This document shows, piece after piece, positions 1 to 5,395 of a DNA stretch of 8,245 bases. This DNA is from Bacteroidota bacterium (lineage in GTDB: Bacteria; Bacteroidota; Ignavibacteria; SZUA-365; JAADGX01). Made by a program: the position numbers and the translations under genes. Location: assembly GCA_024276335.1 (NCBI GenBank), contig JAJRXL010000224.1, positions 1-8,245 of the forward strand, written 5' to 3'. Each line of letters opens with the position of its first letter. Position 1 is the stretch's first letter. The notes beneath the pieces are model-generated. The model saw only the letters and a list, made by a program, of their open reading frames with translations, did no database searches and was not told where the DNA came from.

Positions 1-65
1 ACATTATGTGGTGGCATCATCTTCTGGAGTATCGCTTCTTTACGTTCTGCCGGATATCGTCTCAT
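1..65 (-). CDS. IS3-type transposase OrfA, N-terminal 21 codons (cut by window edge)
   Basis: An ATG at 65-63 opens a frame that stays open to the window edge and encodes 21 residues beginning MRRYPAERKEAI and ending with MMPPHN. From memory this resembles the start of the small helix-turn-helix OrfA of IS3-type elements, where an R/K-Y-x-x-E-x-K start followed by a (M/L)-x-PP-N/H-N motif leads into the DNA-binding helix-turn-helix. OrfA binds the element's ends and acts with the OrfB integrase-fold catalytic subunit in transposition. The start is supported by AAGGAG (plus-strand 71-76) five bases upstream of the ATG. It begins 11 bp after the stop of the preceding hypothetical frame. Most of the gene, including its HTH, lies outside the window, so the family call rests on a short N-terminus. 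Confidence 0.6.
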   Translation of the reverse strand, partial: MRRYPAERKEAILQKMMPPHN

Positions 66-110
66 GTTTTCTCCTTTTACCCCCTCCTCAAAGTTAAGTA
101 TAATATTTCA
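1..110 (-). mobile_element. Probable left end of an insertion sequence (boundary approximate)
   Basis: If the frame at 1-65 is an IS3-type OrfA, the end of the element should lie a few tens of bases upstream of its ATG, that is between about 80 and 125. IS3-family ends normally begin 5'-TG, and minus-strand TG dinucleotides occur at 110-109 and 122-121, but neither can be proven as the tip because the other end is not visible. A TATACT box at about 98-103 could serve as a -10 element, with only a poor, closely spaced -35 (TTGTCG, 15-bp spacer). The last residues of the neighbouring hypothetical frame (ending LTLRRG) may be encoded by the element. Confidence 0.35.
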
Positions 111-769
111 CTCGAGGCGACAACTATCCTGACAGTGGGGGTATCCTGCAAATATGTACAGTTTACCGTATCAACGGTGATGTACCAGGGATCGCGGAAA
201 GAGAGGAAACCGTATCTTTCTACACCATCAATAGAAACAAACACATCGGATATTTCAGATTTAACAAAATTCGAATATATCACCGTGGGTTTTACGATCG
301 TTTCTGATAAAACGAAATCTATATCAGATGCTTTATTTCTCCAAAATTTGAAATGATATGTTTTTCCAGAATCTAAATTAATGTCATTATATTTTTGATG
401 TCCTGGTCGCACCGATACCAAAGGAGTGCCAAAATACTCTCTCGTTGTACCAGAAGCAATAACATCATCACACGAATCGTTCACAATAAGGTTTTTTGTA
501 TGAATTGTTTGTGCTGGCAAATGAAAGTCGTTACGATATGTTACCGGAATTGACAGACAGGTGGGAGGCGCGGTGTTTGGAGGAATGATTAATCCAGGTG
601 CAGGAACTCCCCTGTTGGAGTCGCAATCAATATCATTGATGTTAATTCTGGAAGAATCGTGAATATACTGCAAAGAAATGTCAGGACTACCAGAGACAGA
701 ACATCGCCGATAATCTATATGAAGAAACGCCAATTCAAGAGAATCCTCCATAATTGAAAGTCTGTACAA
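77..769 (-). CDS. Hypothetical beta-rich protein; probable C-terminal part of a frameshifted gene
   Basis: I do not recognise this protein. The open frame runs from 871 to the stop at 79-77 with no ATG before 751. The first usable starts, TTG at 769 and ATG at 751, have no Shine-Dalgarno sequence and no signal peptide follows. The sequence alternates short hydrophobic stretches with Asp/Asn/Ser-rich turns, suggesting a beta-sheet exported protein, and carries several cysteines (for example KCGCF in the upstream open part, and DYRRCS, IDCDSN, PTCLS and NDSCDD). The upstream part of the frame (residues KCGCFSFEWIKPN) looks like coding sequence and overlaps the end of the secreted small frame at 811-1122. 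One additional base near 840-859 would fuse them into a 348-residue secreted protein. Its C-terminus ends 11 bp before the transposase start and may be truncated by the insertion sequence. DNA is AT-rich (21 of 60 G/C in 241-300), unlike the heme genes. Confidence 0.5.
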   Translation of the reverse strand: MYRLSIMEDSLELAFLHIDYRRCSVSGSPDISLQYIHDSSRININDIDCDSNRGVPAPGLIIPPNTAPPTCLSIPVTYRNDFHLPAQTIHTKNLIVNDSCDDVIASGTTREYFGTPLVSVRPGHQKYNDINLDSGKTYHFKFWRNKASDIDFVLSETIVKPTVIYSNFVKSEISDVFVSIDGVERYGFLSFRDPWYITVDTVNCTYLQDTPTVRIVVASSEILYLTLRRG

Positions 770-810
770 TGCACAACCAAAAACGGGATTATTTGAATCG
801 ATGTTAGGTT

Positions 811-1122
811 TTATCCATTCGAAGCTAAAACATCCACACTTTTGAGGTTGTATATTTTTGTCGTTTTCACTTCATAGTATGGATGAGGATAAGGAAGGAT
901 AAATCCGTTGCTATCCCAAACATAGACTCCCGTTGAATCCTCTTGTGTCCAATCGGCTACGGCTTTTAATACAACCGAGTAATTTTTTGATATGGCGTGA
1001 GGGTTTTTTATTGCAACTTTTAATTCACCAGCAGCATAACCGCATCTTTGACTTATCATGCTTTGAGAAGTAATTAAAAATAATGTCATAACGAACAACA
1101 TCTTCATATAATGCACAGACAT
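811..1122 (-). CDS. Small secreted hypothetical protein; probable N-terminal part of a frameshifted gene
   Basis: A frame of 103 residues with an ATG at 1122 preceded by GGTGG seven bases upstream. The N-terminus MSVHYMKMLFVMTLFLIT is a typical Sec signal peptide: short charged start, hydrophobic core LFVMTLFLIT and polar region, with cleavage probably between residues 20 and 30. The mature part (SKNYSVVLKAVADW, VYVWDSNGFILPYPHPYYEV) reads like beta-strands of an exported protein. No family is recognised. It starts 27 bp after the stop of the upstream lipoprotein gene, so the two are probably cotranscribed. The frame stops at 813-811 within a region where the adjacent frame (open 77-871) also looks coding, which points to a one-base deletion or sequencing error in an A-run (840-843 or 855-859). 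It may therefore be a fragment rather than a complete 103-residue protein. Confidence 0.55.
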   Translation of the reverse strand: MSVHYMKMLFVMTLFLITSQSMISQRCGYAAGELKVAIKNPHAISKNYSVVLKAVADWTQEDSTGVYVWDSNGFILPYPHPYYEVKTTKIYNLKSVDVLASNG

Positions 1123-1149
1123 TTTTTATCCACCATTTGATGTCCAATA

Positions 1150-2535
1150 TTAGTTACTTTTTATTCCTTTATAAATTAATCCACGCCCATCTTCTACTCC
1201 AACTATAAAGACATACTGGTCTTTTACGCTCAGGCTCGCAAATATTCTGTTACTTGGAAAACGAAAAAGTTTTTGATACATAATCCATGATTTGCCATTA
1301 TAATGGAGTACAATTCCAAAATCACCTGCAGAAAGAATATTATTGCTCTTACTGCCACGTATCGAACTAAAGAATAAATCGCCTAACCCCAAATTACCTC
1401 CGGTCAATGAAGTTGGAGCAACTTGCCATACCGGATTCTTGTATTGTATACCCCGACCCGCAAAAGCGAACAGACCGTTTCCGGAAAAACCTCCGTCATC
1501 ACACCATACAGAAGCGACGCTCCACATGTTATTGTTGCTGAGTGAGTCAATCTGCCTGAATATCCCATTGCTTTCGAACAAGACTATGCCCTGATCTCTA
1601 AAAGGAGAACCACCAACCGCCCAAACCTCGTGTTCAGTCCCAAAGACATCCGTGAGATCATAACTCGTCCCGCTCTCCTCCCGCTCGAATTTCTGCCCGT
1701 CGTAGTGTGTGATCGAACCGTTCGTCCCTACGAAATACAGGTCCGATGAGGAACGACCCCAGATTTTGTTGATTGGGCCAAAGACTGGAAAACCTTGCTG
1801 TGACCCAAAGTGCTTCCATTTCTTTCCATCCCAATGAATAGGTATTGTGCCACCGATCCAAATATCGTCTCGACTAAATCCAAAAACACTATAACTCGGC
1901 GATGGAATCCAAGGATTCCTATTTGTCTGAATCAATTGCCATTCTCTGCCATTATAGTGTATAACATTGTACTTCTTGTTCAATCCTCCCGTGGAATCCC
2001 GCAGGTAAATCTGTCCCACTGCCCACACGTCGGTGTCGCTTATGGCAAACACATCCTTGAGGTAAGACTGCCCGTCGCCGAGGTAGGTGATCTCCCAGGT
2101 GAAGTCGTGCGAGGTCGTGTCCATCGTCGTCACCTGGAGCAACGCGCTGGAGTCGCGCACGGCGGCGTCGCGCAGGCGGTACGCCCGGTACGTGTACGTG
2201 CGTGCGGGAAGAAGAGCGGTGTCCACGAGAACCGTGTCGCCCGCATGCATCACTCCTTCCATGATCAGCGTCCCGTCCCGGCGCAGGGCGAACTCTCTCG
2301 ACCCCGTGGTGTCGTAGAACGTCAGGCGCAGGGAGGCGTGTGTCACGCCGGCGTATTCCTCGCTCAGGAATACTGTCCGCACGTAAGGCGGTGGCGTGCT
2401 CGGTGGCTCGGAGCAAGAGAGAAGGAGGAGGGTCAATGGATAGATGAGTACATGGGTGAATGGGTATGTGCGTATGAGCGCATGTTCGGTAGCGCGCCGG
2501 GAAGAAATGGCTGGGAAATGGAGGCGGAGTTTCAT
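1150..2535 (-). CDS. Predicted lipoprotein with FnIII-like domain and seven-bladed beta-propeller
   Basis: The 461-residue product has a long signal region with hydrophobic core PLTLLLLSC and lipobox LLSC with Cys41, so it should be a lipid-anchored envelope protein. Residues about 50-140 resemble a fibronectin type III or related beta-sandwich (strand LRLTFYDTT, then ARTYTYRAYRLRDAAV). Residues about 159-458 contain about seven degenerate repeats of the form DVFAxSxxDVWAVG followed by HYDGxxW, near 159-202, 215-243, 255-285, 293-330, 337-373, 384-420 and 430-458, which fits a beta-propeller. No catalytic residues are evident; a binding or scaffold role is inferred. There is no T9SS-type C-terminal sorting domain. 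The ATG at 2535 lacks a Shine-Dalgarno sequence, but no other start in frame precedes the hydrophobic core. Base composition is strikingly uneven: 43 of 60 G/C in 2161-2220 (FnIII) against 17 of 60 in 1261-1320 (late propeller). Confidence 0.8.
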   Translation of the reverse strand: MKLRLHFPAISSRRATEHALIRTYPFTHVLIYPLTLLLLSCSEPPSTPPPYVRTVFLSEEYAGVTHASLRLTFYDTTGSREFALRRDGTLIMEGVMHAGDTVLVDTALLPARTYTYRAYRLRDAAVRDSSALLQVTTMDTTSHDFTWEITYLGDGQSYLKDVFAISDTDVWAVGQIYLRDSTGGLNKKYNVIHYNGREWQLIQTNRNPWIPSPSYSVFGFSRDDIWIGGTIPIHWDGKKWKHFGSQQGFPVFGPINKIWGRSSSDLYFVGTNGSITHYDGQKFEREESGTSYDLTDVFGTEHEVWAVGGSPFRDQGIVLFESNGIFRQIDSLSNNNMWSVASVWCDDGGFSGNGLFAFAGRGIQYKNPVWQVAPTSLTGGNLGLGDLFFSSIRGSKSNNILSAGDFGIVLHYNGKSWIMYQKLFRFPSNRIFASLSVKDQYVFIVGVEDGRGLIYKGIKSN

Positions 2536-2577
2536 GGCAAATTTGAAAACACGTGAGAGCGGAAAAGGTTACGGGGG

Positions 2578-2606
2578 AACGTAGGGAAAAATCGGGGCAA
2601 TGTCAA
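2578..2606 (-). promoter_or_regulatory. Candidate sigma70-type promoter for the lipoprotein gene
   Basis: On the minus strand a perfect TTGACA (2606-2601) is followed after 17 bases by TACGTT (2583-2578), which matches three of six positions of TATAAT. Transcription would start near 2571, giving a leader of about 36 bases before the ATG at 2535. The spacing is ideal and the position is right, but the -10 is weak, and if the host is a Bacteroidota its main sigma factor prefers other boxes. Confidence 0.35.
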
Positions 2607-2657
2607 GAGCAGAAGGTTGAGACAAGGGGGAAAAGGAGACAGGGGACAAGGAGAGGA
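2605..2657 (+). repeat. Purine-rich tract with repeated GAGACA/GGGACAAG words
   Basis: The plus strand is almost wholly purine here. It contains GAGACAAGGGG (2619-2629), a near copy GAGACAGGGG (2636-2645) and GGGACAAGGAG (2643-2653). It lies immediately upstream of the candidate promoter of the lipoprotein gene and carries no credible gene. Such tracts can adopt unusual helical structures, but no function is shown. Confidence 0.4.
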
Positions 2658-2685
2658 TGCGATTTTGGACGCCAATGTTCAAACT

Positions 2686-2722
2686 CGTAGCCCTGAGCAT
2701 AACAATGAACGTAGCCCTGAGC
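2686..2722 (+). repeat. 13-bp direct repeat CGTAGCCCTGAGC, two copies
   Basis: The word CGTAGCCCTGAGC occurs at 2686-2698 and again at 2710-2722, with 11 bases between. The second copy runs on into GGAGTCGCCGCGAAGCGG. The CCTGAGCG-AGTCG core resembles dispersed intergenic repeats that I recall from other bacterial genomes, so this may be one member of a genome-wide family. That link is from memory and unproven. Confidence 0.5.
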
Positions 2723-2728
2723 GGAGTC

Positions 2729-2752
2729 GCCGCGAAGCGGCCCCATTCGGGG
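2729..2752. repeat. Adjacent GC-rich hairpins next to the direct repeat
   Basis: GCCGC-GAA-GCGGC (2729-2741) is a perfect five-base-pair stem with a three-base loop. It runs directly into CCCC-ATTC-GGGG (2741-2752), a second potential stem sharing one base. Together with the preceding 13-bp repeats this has the look of a small palindromic intergenic element of the REP type. There is no following T-run, so it is not a standard terminator. Confidence 0.4.
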
Positions 2753-2808
2753 AAGGGCGGGGCCGGGAGACCCCTCCTACAATTACTGATCAACCACGGC
2801 CAATATGC

Positions 2809-2840
2809 AATCCGCCAATCCGCTAATTTACTAATTCACC
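2809..2840 (+). repeat. 8-bp-period tandem repeat, consensus AATYYRCY
   Basis: Four head-to-tail octamers, AATCCGCC, AATCCGCT, AATTTACT and AATTCACC, occupy 2809-2840, followed by a degraded fifth unit AAATCCAT (2841-2848). Substitutions between units are all transitions (C/T or G/A), as expected from divergence of an originally uniform array. The array lies 39 bp past the end of hemB. No gene overlaps it. Confidence 0.6.
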
Positions 2841-2853
2841 AAATCCATCAGTA

Positions 2854-2873
2854 TTCAGAATCGCTCTTCTGAA
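2854..2873 (-). terminator. Hairpin after hemB; weak or atypical terminator candidate
   Basis: TTCAGAA (2854-2860) and TTCTGAA (2867-2873) form a perfect seven-base-pair stem around a six-base loop, 13 bp beyond the hemB stop codon. This is where a terminator of the heme operon would be expected. However, the stem is AU-rich and no U-run follows it on the minus strand, so it may instead protect the 3' end of the transcript or be incidental. Confidence 0.35.
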
Positions 2874-2886
2874 AATGACAGGCGCT

Positions 2887-3882
2887 TTACAACGCCCGTG
2901 CCGCGTCCTTGGCGAAATACGTCAGGATCATGTCCGCGCCCGCCCGCTTGATCGAGAGCAGTGATTCCTTCATGACGCGGTCGCCGTCAAGCCAGCCGTT
3001 GGCCGCCGCGGCCTTGATCATGGCGTACTCTCCGCTGACCTGGTAAGCGGCGGTGGGCATGCCGAACTCGTCCTTCACGCGGCGGATGATGTCGAGGTAA
3101 GGGAGCGCCGGTTTTACCATGACGATGTCCGCACCTTCCTCGATGTCTATCGCGACTTCGCGGACCGCCTCGTTGCTGTTGGCGGGATCCATCTGGTGGG
3201 AGCGCCGGTCGCCGAAAGCGGGCGCCGATTCGGCGGCGTCGCGGAACGGTCCGTAGAACCCGGACGAATACTTGGCGGCGTAGCTCATGATCGGCAGGGC
3301 GGTGTGGCCGGCGGCGTCCAGGGTCTCGCGAATGACCGCTACCCGGCCGTCCATCATGTCCGAGGGCGCCACCATGTCCGCCCCGGCCTCGGCGTGGGAA
3401 AGGGCTTCCCTGGCCAGCAGCTCCAGCGTGGCGTCGTTGACGATTTCCTCGCCGTCCACGATCCCGCAGTGACCGTGCGACGTGTACTCGCACATGCAGA
3501 CGTCGGTGATCACCACCAGCCCGGGCACGTCCTTCTTCAGCGCCCTGACAGCCCGCTGTATGATGCCGTTTTCATCCCAGGCCTCGGAGCCGGTCTCGTC
3601 CTTGTGCTCGGGGATTCCGAAGAGAATCACGGCGGGGATGCCGAGGTCGCGCACCTCCCGGCATTCCTCCACCAGCGTATCGACGGACAACTGGAATACG
3701 CCGGGCATGGAACGGATCTCGTTCCGCACGTCCGAACCCGGCACGACGAACAGCGGGTAGATGAAATCGTTGACCGTGAGCGCGGTTTCCCGCACCATGG
3801 AACGAAGTCCCTCGGTCATGCGCGTGCGCCGCGTGCGCACGAACGGCGTGCCTTCCACGATTTCCTTGATTCCGAATTGCAT
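2887..3882 (-). CDS. hemB: Delta-aminolevulinic acid dehydratase (porphobilinogen synthase)
   Basis: HemB condenses two molecules of 5-aminolevulinate to porphobilinogen, the first common step of tetrapyrrole synthesis, in the cytoplasm. The 331-residue length fits the family, whose enzymes are homo-octameric TIM barrels. Visible signatures: zinc-binding cysteines C129, C131 and C139 in VCMCEYTSHGHC, marking the zinc-dependent type; PSDMMDGRV at 173-181; the Schiff-base lysines K204 (SYAAKYSSGFYGPFRDA) and K257 (IVMVKPALPYLDI), matching E. coli K195 and K247; and YQVSGEYAMIKAA near the C-terminus. The ATG at 3882 is supported by a full AGGAGG eight bases upstream. The gene is the last of the heme cluster, 62 bp after hemY, so it is probably cotranscribed but with strong independent translation initiation. 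No anomalies are seen. Confidence 0.97.
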   Translation of the reverse strand: MQFGIKEIVEGTPFVRTRRTRMTEGLRSMVRETALTVNDFIYPLFVVPGSDVRNEIRSMPGVFQLSVDTLVEECREVRDLGIPAVILFGIPEHKDETGSEAWDENGIIQRAVRALKKDVPGLVVITDVCMCEYTSHGHCGIVDGEEIVNDATLELLAREALSHAEAGADMVAPSDMMDGRVAVIRETLDAAGHTALPIMSYAAKYSSGFYGPFRDAAESAPAFGDRRSHQMDPANSNEAVREVAIDIEEGADIVMVKPALPYLDIIRRVKDEFGMPTAAYQVSGEYAMIKAAAANGWLDGDRVMKESLLSIKRAGADMILTYFAKDAARAL

Positions 3883-3944
3883 GGTCTCTTCCTCCTGAAG
3901 ATCGATGATGGTCGTTACCTGCCGCGCAAAATCTTCACGGCATC

Positions 3945-5351
3945 TCAGGCTTGTTCCGGAGTGGGTTGTTCCCGCGATGCGCGCGCGACGATCCGCTCGG
4001 CGAGGGCGTATGCCGACTTGATGCAGTCACCCACGGAAATGCCGCCCCGGTAATTGGCGCAGAAGTACAGGCCGGGGATGCGTTCTTCCAGCTCCTCGAC
4101 CCGCCCCATGATGTCCAGGTGCCCCGGGACGTACTGGGGTATGGCGCGTTTCCAGGAGCGGGAAGCCTGGAACACGGGCGCGCCGCGCACACCGAGCAAG
4201 TCGCGAATCTCTTTCAGTACCAGCTCGAAGAGCTTCGATTCCGGTAGCAACGCGTTTTCAGGCTGTCGCATGCCTCCCACGAACGAGGTCAGGAGAACGT
4301 GTCCCTCCGGCGCCCGGAAGGGAAAGAGGGTAGAAGAAAATATCGTCCCGAGGATTTCGCGCCGTTCCACCTGGGGAATCAGGAACCCGAAACCGTCGAG
4401 CGGGTGCTTCACGTCCTCGCGCTTGAAGCCCATTCCCACAACAGCCACGGGCGGATAAGGGATGGCGGTGAACTCCCGGCCGAGGTCCGGGGCCAGTTCG
4501 TTGATGAATCCTGCAGCAGCATCCGCCGGAGCGGAAAGAACGAGTCGGGGCGCGGTGATGGTTCTCTCGCCCAGGTTGACCCGGAACAGTCCGTCCCTGT
4601 GGGAAAACGCTTTCACCGTGGTCGAGAGCAGCACGGCGTTGCCCAGGTAGCGGTGCATGGCACGGGGGAGGGTTTCCATCCCGTTGAAGAAGCTGAACAT
4701 GCCCGCCGTCTGCTTGGATTTTTCCCGGCGCTTCTCGCGTTCTTTTTTCCCCTTGACCTGTCCCTTGATAAGGCTGCCGTATTTCTGTTCCAACTCGAAG
4801 AGCTTCGGGAAAGCGGCCCGGACACTGAGCTTGTCGGGTTTGCCCGCGAATATGCCCGCGATGAACGGGTCGATGGCGTAGTCGAGGAAATCGCGTCCCA
4901 GCCGACGGAGCACGAAGTCCGCCACCGTCTCGTCGGCGTCGGGGGGCGCGGGCTTGATGAACGGCTCGCGGAGCAGCCGCAGCTTCGCCCGTAAGGGGAA
5001 CAGCCGCGTGGCCAGGAACGCGGGTGGAGACATGGGAAGCGGGATGAGTTCGCCGTGCTTGAGAATATAGCGGTTGGACGATTCGGGGGAAGCGTTGCAT
5101 CGCTCGCCCTGGATGTCCAGGGTCTGGAAGAGCTCGGAAATCAGCGGGGTGGAATCCAGGGCGCTGTTGGGACCGCCCTCGAACAGGAAGCCTTCGGCGT
5201 GGGTCGTCGAGATCGCACCGCCCGGACGGTCGTTCTTTTCGACCACGAGGACGGACTGCCCGGCTTGTTTCAACCGCACGGCGGTCAACAGGCCGGAAAT
5301 ACCGCCCCCGATGATAATCGTGTTATACTGTGTGGATTCGTTTGATGTCAT
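3945..5351 (-). CDS. hemY: Protoporphyrinogen oxidase, oxygen-dependent HemY family
   Basis: A FAD enzyme that removes six hydrogens from protoporphyrinogen IX to give protoporphyrin IX, usually associated with the membrane. From ATG 5351 it has 468 residues, close to the usual size of about 470. The N-terminus holds the dinucleotide-binding motif TIIIGGGISGLL (G15, G17, G20) with E38 ending the second strand, then DRPGGAIST. The substrate-domain segment DPFIAGIFAGKPDKLSVRAAFPKL spans 161-184; a basic Lys/Arg-rich loop (196-213) is usual in this family; and the C-terminal FAD segment is FCANYRGGISVGDCI. ATG 5384 (479 residues) and TTG 5399 are alternative starts; 5351 best fits the family N-terminus. 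It follows hemN by 44 bp. Relatives in Gram-positives oxidise coproporphyrinogen instead, but the HemN neighbour favours the protoporphyrin route. Confidence 0.92.
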   Translation of the reverse strand: MTSNESTQYNTIIIGGGISGLLTAVRLKQAGQSVLVVEKNDRPGGAISTTHAEGFLFEGGPNSALDSTPLISELFQTLDIQGERCNASPESSNRYILKHGELIPLPMSPPAFLATRLFPLRAKLRLLREPFIKPAPPDADETVADFVLRRLGRDFLDYAIDPFIAGIFAGKPDKLSVRAAFPKLFELEQKYGSLIKGQVKGKKEREKRREKSKQTAGMFSFFNGMETLPRAMHRYLGNAVLLSTTVKAFSHRDGLFRVNLGERTITAPRLVLSAPADAAAGFINELAPDLGREFTAIPYPPVAVVGMGFKREDVKHPLDGFGFLIPQVERREILGTIFSSTLFPFRAPEGHVLLTSFVGGMRQPENALLPESKLFELVLKEIRDLLGVRGAPVFQASRSWKRAIPQYVPGHLDIMGRVEELEERIPGLYFCANYRGGISVGDCIKSAYALAERIVARASREQPTPEQA

Positions 5352-5395
5352 GGTCTCGTTGATTCCTGGTGATCGGGTTGACATGCGCACGGGTT

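Noticed and set aside
811..871. Programmed -1 ribosomal frameshift joining the two hypothetical frames
   Set aside because: The A-runs do not form an X-XXY-YYZ heptamer in the upstream frame and no strong downstream stem was seen; a simple indel is more likely.
1810..2556. Plus-strand open frame of 248 codons opposite the lipoprotein gene
   Set aside because: The minus-strand frame has a lipobox and regular propeller repeats; the plus-strand product is Arg/Val/Gly-rich without structure.
2809..2848. CRISPR-like array
   Set aside because: Units are 8 bp, contiguous and without spacers, so this is a simple tandem repeat.
2569..2872. Short frames on both strands in the hemB-lipoprotein gap
   Set aside because: They consist of the repeat and hairpin sequences, lack ribosome binding sites and encode low-complexity peptides.
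3196..4053. Plus-strand open frame of 285 codons opposite hemB and the hemY end
   Set aside because: Shadow of hemB, whose zinc and Schiff-base residues are all present on the minus strand.
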